A program made the position numbers and the translations under genes. The notes beneath the pieces were generated by a model. That model was not told where the DNA came from. It made no database searches and worked only from the letters and a program-made list of their open reading frames with translations. A stretch of 33,510 nt of DNA from Neelides folsomi. Its lineage: Eukaryota > Arthropoda > Collembola > Neelipleona > Neelidae. Positions 1 to 11,234 of the stretch are shown here, piece after piece (positions within the stretch are counted from its first letter, which is position 1; each line of letters begins with the position of its first letter). Location: NCBI GenBank assembly GCA_034687125.1, contig JAQGBZ010000548.1:1-33510 (forward strand), given 5' to 3'.

Positions 1-91
1 TAAGAAAGTTAATATAATTGCATTTAATTTTCATAGATACTATCCTATTTGTCCTTACTTTATAAAGGCTTTGTATATTCATATCCGAATT

Positions 92-338
92 GGTATACTC
101 TCTATGTCTGAGAGTTATGCCGATTTTTATGAGTCATCAATGTTTACCTTTGGTAGCCTTACAACAAATCCACTGTACTTGGTATATATTTATCTATATG
201 AGAATATGAATGTAAAATACTGTTATAATATAATTTTGTATTAAATAAAATATTATAATTTTGTATGAAAGACTGACTTAGGGGGAGGAGCGATGATTCA
301 TCAAATCGGCATAACTCTCAGACATAGAGTAGGTATCT
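92..338. repeat. Inverted-repeat element with 27-bp perfect core arms
   Basis: Positions 100-126 and 303-329 are exact reverse complements over 27 bases. The similarity fades outwards to about 92-99 and 330-338, and inwards to about 138 and 289. The arms enclose about 176 bp of AT-rich sequence with no coding capacity. This is the architecture of a small non-autonomous DNA transposon (MITE) or a foldback element. No convincing target-site duplication is visible, so the exact ends are not fixed. Confidence 0.65.
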
Positions 339-570
339 TATTTTTCGAGAAAAATATATCATTGAAATATTCATTCTCTACATTAGATTGAAATTATAGC
401 CATAAAGGAAATTATTTGACAATGAATATATTTATACTATATAGGTAGAATATGGCTAACTATGAGATTTAAGGTCATGTAATTACATGGATAATTAAAT
501 TAATATCTTTCAAGATGTTAATTGTAAAATTGTACAAACATTAACATTAATAAGATTTTCATATGAGTTT

Positions 571-812
571 ACTCCCAAAGCCAACCTAGCCGTGCACTTC
601 GGGACTTTAGCGTCATATCAATATTTGAATTTCTCAAAATGTCCTTTATATCGTTTTGAACATTTTCTCTATAATTTTTCTGAACGGAGTAAAAGATAAT
701 TTCGATGTCATGTAAATAACATACGTTCATATTGCTTGAGGCAATAAGAGACATTCAAATCTTGATATGACGCTAAAGTCCCGAAGTGCACGGCTAGGTT
801 GGTTTCGGGAGT
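571..812. repeat. Foldback/MITE-like element with 60-bp arms
   Basis: The left arm 571-630 and right arm 753-812 are 60-bp inverted repeats differing at three positions, around a 122-bp loop. The arms are markedly more GC-rich than the surrounding DNA. The reading frames crossing this element are by-products of the palindrome and look non-coding. No clear target-site duplication can be called, so the superfamily is unknown. Confidence 0.75.
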
Positions 813-1690
813 AGTCTGTTTAGCAGAACACTTGGTATAGAACGATATTACTCGTATTATTTTATGTTTGCAAACGCAAAGAATTCTGAATTTGCTTGAA
901 AGATTTTCTCGTAATTTGAAGAAAATCATACTTGGGATTTGGCGAAAACCAAGTGTGTTTTCCAAGTAAGTTTTGATTATTTAACAATCCTATCATAACG
1001 CTCATCAACATTCATAATTTGAATCATGAAACGTCGGTGGCTGATTCAAAGAAGAACGTTTAAACCAAAAGCATAAAAACGATAAGACGACTCGTCCTCA
1101 TCCAATTTCAGGGAATATCACATTGGTTCAGCAATTTCAAAATTCTTGACACTCAATTAGTTATTAATGATGGACAATTTCTCAGGATAAAATCAGGATT
1201 ACGGTTGTGATTAATTGACTCTGCAGATAACTGTGGACTTCTGTCAAATAAACTACTATGTAGTAGACAAGTTAAAACGATACGTTAATTGTCATTCTAA
1301 ATAAATAAAACAGGGTTTTAACATTAAATCTCAATTTAAACTTATTTTTGAAAAATTAAGAGACCTTAAGAAATTGAAATTAATATATTTATATTTCCTT
1401 AAACTCTTATATTTTAAATATCGTTGAGGGATAATAACTTATTGCCTCGTTTTCTGATCGTATTTAGAGGATCTCAAAAGATGCACAATGGAGTCATACA
1501 TCATTTACAAGTATTATTGTGGGTATTATTGTCACTCATTTATCTGCACCGCTATTTAATTTGACTAGATATATCATAATTCCCATGATATCTGGCAGGT
1601 ACTAACGGAAGCACACTTGTTCAACCTCGGCGTATCCTCACCATCCCATTGAGAAGAGGGACCATTTGGAAGACATTAAGTTAATTGTAT
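813..1690. other. Non-coding AT-rich interval
   Basis: No reading frame here resembles a known protein and I see no repeat structure or RNA gene. It lies downstream of the decarboxylase gene (minus strand) and may hold part of its 3' flank. Confidence 0.5.
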
Positions 1691-1696
1691 TTTATT
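1691..1696 (-). terminator. Polyadenylation signal AATAAA for the decarboxylase gene
   Basis: On the minus strand AATAAA lies about 150 bases past the decarboxylase stop codon, a normal 3'-UTR length. It is the best candidate signal for that transcript; inferred from motif and distance only. Confidence 0.5.
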
Positions 1697-1843
1697 CCTT
1701 AATTTACTCTAAATGAAAACTTGATGGGTTTCATTTTGGAAGACTATTATTTCATATAATTAATATAATTTTGGTATATGTATTATATATTTCTTTTTTA
1801 TATTGCGTATAACTAACATTGTTGATTGATTTTGATTGAATGT

Positions 1844-4800
1844 CTACAAGTCTTTTCCCAAACGGTCCAACTCCGTAAGAAGAAAGTCAATGTCCGCCTT
1901 CTTCACCGCTGGGTTTGAAATGATGTTCCGGAAGAAGTTGGGAGTGTGACCTTGTGGTTGGTAGCCAATCATCATCGTCCCGGCCTCCATCATCTTCTGC
2001 TTAATCTTGGGCGTGATTTCTCCAAGAAGGGCTTCTTTGGCGGGGCCGTGCGGCATGCTGCGAAGACGCTCAGGTACATACCAGAAGCAAATATTTACAA
2101 GTTCTGGATCTGGGACAATGATGTGGTATTTGTCGGGCATTGTTTTCAACTTTTCCAACATGTAACTTGTCAAATCCATGAGGGTGTCAACATGTTTTTC
2201 CATTCCAAGGGTACCCTAATATTTAATTTTTACATTTAATTTGTATAAGAAACAATCATGAGAAATGGAAATTGTGATTTTTATTACTTTAGCTCGCCAT
2301 TGAATCCACAGCTTAAAAATGTCATTGTGGCGACCACACTGGATGACTTTGTCTCCCGTGTCGTATTTAACATCATAATGTTTATCTTGTTGGAAAAGAT
2401 AATCAGCATGCATCTGGTTACATTTTGCCAATAATCCCTGAAACAAAAAAATTTATACTTAAAAATGAAAAAAATTAAATAGAGTTCAAAATTACCGATT
2501 CCTTAAAATGAACAGTTGAACATTGAAGGACAGTTGTTAATAATTTGTGAGGGTTCCAGGTCACAGAATCAGCTCTGAAATTAAATACGTACGATATAAA
2601 TTCATCATTCAATTCTGAAAAAATTGAACATAGAAAAGAATATATAAAATCCAATTAAATAGATTCCCATAAATTAATTGGTAATGAAGTCAAGCTCATT
2701 AAACTTTAAATTGAAAACTTGAAAATAACGATTAATCTTCTTCACGAGTTCCCCAACTAATTTGAATGTTTTAAAATATTGATTTTGCAATCAAGAAGTT
2801 TGAATTGAATAGGGACGTGAGGGTTAATGAAGGCTCAATTGATTTGGATCCTTTCCCGACTCTGTCACTCACCCCAAAATGCAGGAAGGGGTGTCGGGCG
2901 TATTGGATTAGAGGGGAAAGGGAAAGAATTAGGGGAGAAAATTGGGGGAGAAATTGTGTGAAATGACATGGAATCACCTTTCGATGCCAGCGAACCGCGG
3001 GTATCGGTACTTCCTGGAAAGAAGGAGACTTCCTCCCCAAGCACCCTACAAACAAAACCCAAAGGTTCAACTTACACCACTTGGCAATTAATTGCAGAGT
3101 GGGAATTGAAATTACGTCAATGTGGAGCCACATGTTGTACTTCTCGCAAATATCAGCAATGTCGTTGATGGGATCGAAGGCTCCATACACCGTCGTTCCG
3201 CCAGTGCAGTTCACAAAATAGGGCTTTCTCCCTTTGGCCAGAGCTTCCCGCACGAGACGCTCCAATTCCGATGGAATCATCTTACCCCTATCATCAACAC
3301 ATCAAATAATCAATTCAGGAAACAACTCCTATTATTTAGGACTGCATTAATATAATTTTATCTGCAAATTCGCAAATTCACTTTCATCTTTTGTTTATCA
3401 AACTCACCGTTCGTCAGCTGGAACTTCTACGCAGTGATCCGTGCCGAGCCCGCTGACCATGGCTGCACTTTTAATCGAGTAGTGACAATGTTCCGAAGTG
3501 AACATGACGAGTTCTGATGGAAGAGCCCTAAGACCTTTTTTCTTGTACTCTGGAAAGAGCTTATGTCGAGCCACAATGATTGCATACAAGTTTGAAATGC
3601 TGCCTCCTGTTTGAACAAAACCGTTATAATTAAAAAAAAATTCCACAACTCATCACAATAATCAAGGAATATAATAATAACATATTTCTACTCGTTATCC
3701 TTTACATAAATAATTTAAGTCATGCCTGGTGCAAGAATGCTGTCTCCTTCAGTAAAGCCAATGATATCTCTCAACTTCTTCAAGACGAAACTCTCCATAA
3801 GAATGAAGACCGGGGCGATTTCATAAGTGAACATGTTCGTGTTCGCAGTGGCTGTGAGCCATTCACCTCCCAAAGAAACTGTGTCAAGTCCGTTTGAGAG
3901 TTGGTTGAAGAAATGCGGATGGCCTGAAAATTTTAATTAAATAACTAACATTAAGTAAGTTATAAAATTGTAAATTAATTAGAAATTGTAAAATAATTAA
4001 CAACAATGGTGAAAGTCAAAAAAGACAAATAGTTTTGAAAGGGAATTTAGAAATAGAGGAGTAAATATTCGGTTCATTGGACGTAGTGGAAGTAAGCTGT
4101 CGGAGCGGAGAGCAGGAGGAAAGCGGATTTCATCCCTACATTAGAGAAATGCGTTTGAAGTTTGAGATAGGGGAAGAATCCTTTAATTCGGATCCACTCA
4201 ATCCCCATCATTCCGCTCCCTCCCCGACCCTTCCAATGAGTTATCTTCCCTATTGGACCTCTGGGCTTATTGAGGATTTACCTCAAAAGTCATGTACTTT
4301 CAATGTACGACTCGAGATGTTCCTCTTACACGACTTTTGTTAAAGGAATTCCTAAACAACTTTTAGTGTAATCAGAGGGCATCCGAGCGGAGCTGATCCA
4401 TATTGTACTTTACCATTTAAGTATATACCAATAAAAGCATCAACTCCTCCTTGGCTAACTTTTAAATCCATGAATGTGGATGGGATTTGGATTTAAAATT
4501 GAATTTACCAGTTTTCACTTGGTACTTGAGAGTGTCCTTGCAGTCTGTGAGAATCTGATCAAGATTCTGAGGTTCGTCAGGTAAGGAAAAGTCCATGATT
4601 TCCATCAATTGATCAGGATGGTGAAAGTCGAGGATTTTCTCATTTCGATCGTTCGTCTTGTCAATGAACTCAAGAAGAATTGCGGAGAGACGTGTGAAGA
4701 ACTCATGAGTTTCTTTGCTCCCATTGTTGTTCCATGGGGTCATGTCTTTAAGGAAAATTAATTAAATCATTAATTAAATTTAAAGTAAATTTTCTTATTG

Positions 4801-4990
4801 AAATATTGAAAATGGAAAAAGTAGAGTATTATGTTAGAATATAATTTATTTTTTTAAAGATCATACCGGTGTAATACATTGTTCCGATATCTTTATTGCC
4901 TGGGAAGGATATTCCCATACTCAGAGCGCTTTTCATTGATTCCCTCACCGTGGTAGTGGCATCGGATATAGTTTTGGAAATTGACGTCAT
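1844..4990 (-). CDS. Glutamate decarboxylase-like PLP enzyme (GAD/CSAD/ADC family), nine coding exons
   Basis: Predicted pyridoxal-phosphate group II decarboxylase acting on glutamate or a related acidic amino acid, so it would make GABA, beta-alanine or hypotaurine. Exons in transcript order: 4990-4867, 4745-4509, 3923-3726, 3606-3408, 3287-3116, 3045-2978, 2574-2496, 2437-2288, 2215-1844. They join in frame to 532 residues, the usual family length. Visible motifs: [39 protein letters not shown], the PLP-nitrogen Asp in HID, the PLP-lysine motif SVTWNPHK (Lys about residue 343), and the catalytic-loop [12 protein letters not shown]. The C-terminus ends RLGKDL as in relatives. The ATG at 4990 follows a good acceptor at 4999-5000, so a 5' non-coding exon lies upstream. 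Odd points: the third intron has a GC donor (3725-3724), and DAAWGGG is replaced by DGAWGGS. NPHKLLT resembles aspartate decarboxylases while VLQCST resembles GAD, so the substrate is uncertain. Two introns hold GC-richer non-coding stretches (about 2830-3000 and 4060-4400). Confidence 0.9.
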
Positions 4991-5002
4991 CTTTTGACCT
5001 AC

Positions 5003-6640
5003 ATTTGAAAAGAGTGAAATTGTTAGAACTCTTGTTTTCCTCTTTGAAAGGAGATGTTGAAAAGACTCATTGCACTTTACAAATAAGTATTCATTTATAC
5101 ATTACATAATTAATTTGATCTTTAATGATTTTTAAAATGAAACTATTGAATATCAATGGTTGGTTATCTAATAAATAGTTTTAGTTGATTTGTTTATACC
5201 TTTTGAACGTTATTGAAATGGGTGAATTTGTTAATTTAATAAAAATAAATTGTGAAGGGAGGATGGGAATTAATGAGAGAAATGAATCATGGATCACTTG
5301 CAGTTAATTAATAGGTGAAATGGCGCAATGTAATGGTAATAGTAGGGCGACGGAATTGGGGCTCTGGGTGAGGTGAGAAGGTAAAGCGAGAGACGAAGAA
5401 GCAGAGAATTGGGGCGAAGACGAAGGGAGGGTAGAAATACCCGGGTGGCGACGCATGCCATTCCCCCTTCCGCGTCTTCGGACTCCTCTGGACCAACCGG
5501 GGATTTCCGAGGAGGCGGAAGCTACGCCCCCGCAAGGCCCACGACGATTTCTAAACTTCTGCCACCAATACGAAAGCTGCTTGTGGAAGACCTCGTAATT
5601 GGGAAATATCGATCCCACGCTTCACAAAATCCCTTGGCCCACTTTCCCCACAACCAATTCAATGGGAGAAAGACCCTGTTTCAAAAGCAGACCATTTCAG
5701 GAGCTATTGACACTCGAAAGTGATCTATTGAAATTAAGTTAATACATTTAATAAATATTATAATCCTTTTCTTTTCATGACCATTTCAGCAAAAATGAAT
5801 TGAACATGAAAGTCAAATATTCAACTTGGATTATTTAAAGTCTTTCTAATATAACTTATAAAGGTTCAATGTGGAGTTATACCCGGTCGTTCAGAGTTTT
5901 TTAATTTTTTAATTGATGATTAATTTGTAAAACGAAATCCTTGCAAGTAAAAATATTCATTAATTTAAACTATTTAAAGGAAATTCTGATCTCTTACCTA
6001 TTCACAAACGTGTTTAGGTAAATTGGTATATGATACAGGTAATATGGAATATCTCTAATAACTAGTATATAAAAAATCCTATTGTTAGTATACTAAATGT
6101 AAATATTACATTTTTATATAAATGTCAGATCAGAATATTTACTAAAGTAAATATATTTAAGTAGTAACTTACATTTAGATACTACGTATACGTATTATGT
6201 ATGTAAGTATAAATAGATCAAATGGCATAATTTGTACCTTGGTCTTTTTTGCCGTTTTCTTTTTGATGGCAGGAAGTTGTAGACACCCATTTTATATTTT
6301 CAAATTGCAAAAGACATCGATAATTTTTGATTATTATTTTATTTAGTCTACAATGAAAGAGAGACATTTTACAATTATCTTAATTTTACGCAAATTAAAT
6401 ATTGTCTATTAAAATATGTCTAAATTAAACTACGAAGAGTGGAAGATTTTACCTCATTTATTTGTTCAATTTCATTTATTTTTTGTTCCTTGGACATGAA
6501 CTTTACAACTGAATAAATACAGGTTACTTTTATAAATATTGATTTTATTAAAAGTATTTTCATTTGGAGCTAAAATTAAAAGGGAATTAATTTTAAAAAG
6601 CCGAGTATTGGATTTAAAGTTGTGGGAGGCGTTTGTTTCA
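5003..6640. other. Non-coding interval with a GC-rich island at about 5300-5720
   Basis: Upstream of the first coding exon of the decarboxylase. The stretch 5300-5720 is clearly richer in G+C and CpG than its AT-rich surroundings and is open in several overlapping frames on both strands. None of those translations resembles a protein I recognise. It could be the decarboxylase's 5' non-coding exon and promoter, or a transposon relic. The rest is AT-rich and featureless. Confidence 0.4.
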
Positions 6641-6698
6641 TTGCTAAAGAACCACGACGGGTGAGGATGAGACTCCGTTTAGGTCCATGGGAAGGTGA

Positions 6699-7700
6699 GC
6701 CTTGTTAAACCGTCCGGCTAAGTCTACGGCAAAGTTGGGAATCTTCCCTCGCACATTCACGGGCTCGAGTAAAGAGAATGTGGGGGATTGGATTAGAAGG
6801 TTTAAAGATTTAGTAGAATGGAGCTCCTGGCAGGAGCTGGATGCGATCCGCATAATAGGGGCATTTTTGGATGAATCTGCCTTGGCTTTTTACCGTGCTC
6901 TGAAGGGGGAAAAGGACTTCGAAAAATTAAGTTTAAATGCAATTTTGGAAGCTTTGAGAGATGCCTTTTCTACTAAGGCTGATGAGTTGACTCAAGAGAG
7001 CCGTGCGCTAATGAGAAACCAAGGAGCCGGGGAAACTGCGATCCCCTATGCTTATTCTAAATTGCACTTGTTGAGGGAGTGGCGTCCGGAGATGAGCGAG
7101 GAAGAAGTCTGCCGGCGAATAGTAAGGGGATTGAAACATCAGATTCTGGAACGCTATGGACTTATGGCTAAGGAAAATCTTAAGGGCTCAATATCCAAAC
7201 TAAAGGAGTTCGAGGAGTCACGGGAGATGCTCCGATTTAGGAAGGAAGGGCATCCACTTTACAACGTCGAGGAATTCAAGGAGGAAGGAGGGAGTGGGAG
7301 TGAATCAACTGATGCAAAGTTGAATAAAGTGCTTGATTTGCTTACGCTTCAAATGGAGTGGGTTAAGAAAGAAGTTTGGCCGCCGCCGAGGAGGGAAGAA
7401 TTTCCTAGCCGTTCAACAAACTATCAGATGGAGGAGAGAAGAGAAATAGCTAAACCAAAACTCGGATCGGGTTGCTTTCACTGCGGTTCTTTAAAGCATT
7501 TTGTTCGAGACTGTCAGGCGAAAAATGAATCTTTAGATATGAGTCGAGCTCCTTCGGACCGGTCAACAGGGGGAGGCTACCAGGGAGCGATGGGAGATCC
7601 GAAGGGAATCTACATGAGGCTATCTGGAAAACGAGATTTCAACGAGTATCTCTGCATGAAAACCCAAGCCTCAATTCGGACTGTATTCAGAAAGAATTAA
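6699..7700 (+). mobile_element. Solo retrotransposon Gag ORF with CCHC zinc knuckle
   Basis: An uninterrupted frame of about 333 codons. Its middle part (residues about 15-180) matches Retrotrans_gag capsid-type domains of LTR retrotransposons, with a conserved stretch reading WIRRFKDLVEW and a later LLREWRP. It ends with a CX2CX4HX4C zinc knuckle (bases 7473-7514, CFHCGSLKHFVRDC) for nucleic-acid binding, then a short tail and stop. The frame follows a TGA at 6696, and its first in-frame ATG is about 100 codons in, so the natural start is missing. The 5' end may be truncated, frameshifted or spliced. No protease, reverse transcriptase, integrase or flanking long terminal repeats were found. 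It is most likely an element relic; a domesticated gag gene is possible given the intact frame. Confidence 0.75.
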
Positions 7701-9225
7701 AAGGTTTTCTCGTAAAAACGCAACTAAAACTCAGATATTCTCTCCTTGTAATATACAGAACTTTATGATAAAACATTCTAATTTAACGTAATTATAATTA
7801 ATAAACTTTATAAATGACTATTGACAATAATATTCCTATGCAAATACTACATACCTAATGATTGTAAAAATTTCTAAATATCTTAAATTTAAAGTTCCTT
7901 AAATTGTTAACTATTTTAATAATAAAAAAAGTGAATAATTTTGTTTTGGGGAAGAATGTATGTTACATAAAACAAAAAAGTTCATATAAAAGAAATAAGA
8001 AAAAAATGATTAAGAAATATATAAAATTGCCTATGTATGTATATACGATATATTAAAATATACCTAATATAAGTATAGTGGTTTTATTAAATGTACTTAT
8101 AAACAATCCCTTTTAACCTCAATTAGAAATTTGCATTCATAAATTACGGTAAAAGCCGACTTTCATGTACATAATCAATAACCCAAAAATATCTATTTAA
8201 TACACATCTTAGTGAAAGTGGATTATGACTCCATTTAAATTACCTTTTCAATAGAAAGTTAATGAGTCACTTTTAAATATACATGCAAACTATTGTAACT
8301 TTTGCTATTATTAATTGTGAAAAAATTATAAAATGCCCGAAAATTGTACGAATCGAGACAGTGACTCAAGAAGCAAAGGACCGGCTCTCAAGCAGAAGGA
8401 GGAATCGCTGCAGGAAAACTCATCGATACTAGGACCCCGGGTACTGTCGTCTCGCTGTTACTTTGCGTATTAAGTTACGCCCGTAACAGCCCTAAAAATC
8501 TTTTCTAAACTCTGAATAAATTAGACAGTTCTTTTTAATTCCCTCTCTATTCAATTAACCTATCATCCACGTATCCTTTGATTCGTCACATACTTTCTTA
8601 TCATCATATTACAACTGTTATGTCATTCATTACTGTTATTCATTCATGCATCATTATTAACAAAACGGCATTTGAGAAAATTCCTAATTATAATAGGTAT
8701 AACACATTAGGCAAATTTGACACTATATGTAGCACTTTACCTTTTAAATTCTAAATTCATTACGAACAACAATTATCAATTTAAGTCTATGCTACTGATT
8801 GGGAGTTTTTGTCATGTTACACCAATAAGCTTGAAATTCGGCCGAATTGCTATCAAAACATATCCATTCTTTAAGTTCGTTTAATCATTTGACTTAACAT
8901 TGCATTTTCGCCAATAATTTATAAGACCACTGTGAAGAAAATCAATTTCCCCAATTCAATTCATGATTTTTTTATCTCACTAGGCAAGAGAATTCGGGAG
9001 AAAGGAGGGCAAGACGCAGTTCTTTTCACTAAAAATAGTATCTGTAGATAGTACCTATACTTGACTATTAGCTTTTTGCATATATGCGAAATATCTCAGG
9101 GACCCATCTCGGTCTTTCTTCCTTCCATATGAAACTTTTAAAATTACAATTGAGTGAGAACAAAATATCCCAGAAGTTCATAAATAAATTCAATGCATAA
9201 TCATATTACAAACATTTGTGTAGTA
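7701..9225. other. Non-coding interval with a short GC-rich island at about 8333-8490
   Basis: Mostly AT-rich. A local GC-rich stretch includes a 46-codon ATG frame (8333-8473) of low-complexity polar composition that I do not recognise. It may be a further relic of the element that left the gag ORF, but no pol motif is visible. Confidence 0.35.
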
Positions 9226-9501
9226 CACCGTGTCCAATGCCCTTCTTAAATGCGTATCTCTTGCGCGCAGTGTCGCATAGTTCAAATTTAAATTATAATT
9301 TACATTCACATAATTTCAATTTTTAATTTCATATAATATTTCATTATTATATATATAATATAAATATCACATTTCAATATTATAAGTTAACATAACCTTT
9401 GAGCAAAGGTATTTCTGGAGCAAAGGGAACTAAAGGAAACGAGAGGAAAGGAGCGTGAAGCAATAGTGAGAAGAGGGCCACTTTAGATACTGGACACGGT
9501 G
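9226..9501. mobile_element. Tc1/mariner-type MITE, 11-bp TIRs, TA target-site duplication
   Basis: The ends are CACCGTGTCCA (9226-9236) and its exact reverse complement (9491-9501), each flanked by TA (9224-9225 and 9502-9503). TA duplication is characteristic of Tc1/mariner elements. The 276-bp body has no coding frame, so it is non-autonomous. The right half is strikingly purine-rich. Confidence 0.75.
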
Positions 9502-9538
9502 TATATAGAAGAACCCTCAATATTAATGTAGTAATATA

Positions 9539-9611
9539 CAAGGTGGGCCAGACTTAACCTATAATTAGATGTGATTGATTAAAAAAACCGGGTTAAGTCG
9601 GGCCCACCTTG
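9539..9611. mobile_element. 73-bp miniature element with 21-bp TIRs and TA target-site duplication
   Basis: The arms 9539-9559 and 9591-9611 are inverted repeats with one mismatch, beginning CAAGGTGGGCC. TA flanks both sides (9537-9538 and 9612-9613). Only 31 bases separate the arms, making this an extreme MITE-like hairpin. It lies 36 bp from the preceding element. Confidence 0.75.
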
Positions 9612-9964
9612 TATAGTAACATACACAAGAAATTTTTAAATTATCTGTGAAAATAAGAATGCAGTCTGTTTGCCATTATGCTTCATATACCGATATTCTT
9701 TCATGCATTTTTATTGTTTAGCCTGGGTTTGAGGAACATATTTGAAAATGAGATTTAGAAGGTGAGCTGGATGATCTCACTCTCACTTGCGTCACATCCA
9801 AGGTATCATCTAACCACGCAGGATCAACTCTGGTAATTACACTTGACCGTCAAAGATTACATTGAAGAACAGAGTTTCCGTGCTAAATTGACAAAACATC
9901 ATCTCTTGCGCATTTTCATTAAATTAATTATTTCTCCCAAAACATTTTATTCTATCAGATACTT

Positions 9965-10155
9965 ATATTTGGACAACGCAATTAATGTGAGACAAAGGAT
10001 CTATGGCACTGCACAAAAAACATAGTTTGTTTTGAAATTAAAGATAGATTTATATGAAAATCTCTATAAAACTATTTTTAATTTTAAAGCAAATTATGTT
10101 TTTTGTGCAGTGCCATAAGAACCTTTGTCTCACATTAATTGCGTTATCCAGATAT
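9965..10155. repeat. Long inverted repeat with arms of about 64 bp
   Basis: The left arm 9965-10028 and right arm 10091-10155 are reverse complements apart from a few substitutions and one indel, around a 62-bp AT-rich loop. The apparent open frame at 9843-10025 is a chance product and starts from a non-ATG codon. Probably a foldback or MITE-type insertion. Confidence 0.75.
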
Positions 10156-10292
10156 TAATTCACCCTTATTCAAAACCTTTACTCTGTTGACTTATTTAAC
10201 TAACCTATCTTTTAATTAAACTTATTAACTACATACTATTCACGATAAAAAATCTTTAAATTTTTTCTACGAAAATTGCTTTTAAATATTAA

Positions 10293-10423
10293 GTTATACC
10301 CAATTCAGTTAGAAGAAAATAGTGAGTTTAAACGTTCCCGCTAATTATTTACATTAGTAGCAATGGAAATATTTTGGCAGAACTTTTAATCTCACATTTT
10401 CTTCTCACTGAATTGGATTATAC
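10293..10423. repeat. Inverted repeat with arms of about 43 bp
   Basis: The left arm 10293-10336 and right arm 10381-10423 form an imperfect inverted repeat sharing CCAATTCAGT and AGAAGAAAAT blocks, with a 44-bp spacer. It is the fourth small palindromic element within about 1.2 kb. No target-site duplication can be assigned. Confidence 0.65.
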
Positions 10424-11234
10424 CGGTATATAATAACCTAGTAACTACTATGTCAATCAAAAACTGCTGTTTACAGACAGCATTGAGACTTACAATAAAA
10501 GGTTTATTGAAAAGGATTTAATCAGGTGAATGATTAAAATGGAAAAATATTGAATATCTTCAGCAGATGAATATTATAATCTCGAACATGCTTTTACTAA
10601 ATGGGTTTCAAAAAATAAAAGATTCTTTATTCAATATAATAATACTCTTTGAAAGATGTTACTTAAATATATAAAAAAACCACCGCCTTATTTGCTAATT
10701 GTGGTTCGTGTATTTTTTTTCTTTTTTCAATTCAACTTTCGTATTTAAAATACAATTATAGTATGTGTACGTGTTTTGTTATCATTTTTAAATAAAAGTT
10801 TATTGTAAAGATAAGTAATGCTACGTTAGTTCACGTTATTTGCACGCTGTGATAGGTCTTTGTAGGAGAATAATAAAAATTTCGTTTTATTTAAATAAAA
10901 TCTTCATATAAAAACAAAGTTGGTTCTCTTTTTACCGATTTGATTCACATTTTATAAGCAAGTACATATTATATTATAATTCTTATGATGAATGATACAC
11001 ACATACCTATATGTAAATATGTGTTTTATACACCCACTATAGTATATTACCTAACTTGCATGTGTACCAAACTTCTCACCAACGCTACAAGAAATATCAA
11101 GATTTATTTACCATACATTATCATACAGATATACCTGTTTATAAGACATTATAATGCAATGTCTTAAAATACCAAGTACTCGTTAGAGGTGAAGAGCACA
11201 ACAAATTTAAAGATGCCCAATGTGTTATCAATAT
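10424..11234. other. Non-coding AT-rich interval
   Basis: No plausible gene, RNA or repeat recognised. The open frame at 10985-11167 has random AT-rich composition. Confidence 0.5.

Noticed and set aside
1946..2239. Plus-strand open frame of 97 codons
   Set aside because: It is the antisense shadow of the last decarboxylase exon, whose minus-strand frame carries family motifs.
2771..3280. Long minus-strand frame reading through two decarboxylase introns
   Set aside because: Only the 3287-3116 exon part is real; the rest is intron read-through, and the proper next exon (3045-2978) is in another frame.
4077..4343. 88-codon plus-strand frame in a decarboxylase intron
   Set aside because: No recognisable motif; it lies in a GC-richer intron stretch and begins without supporting signals.
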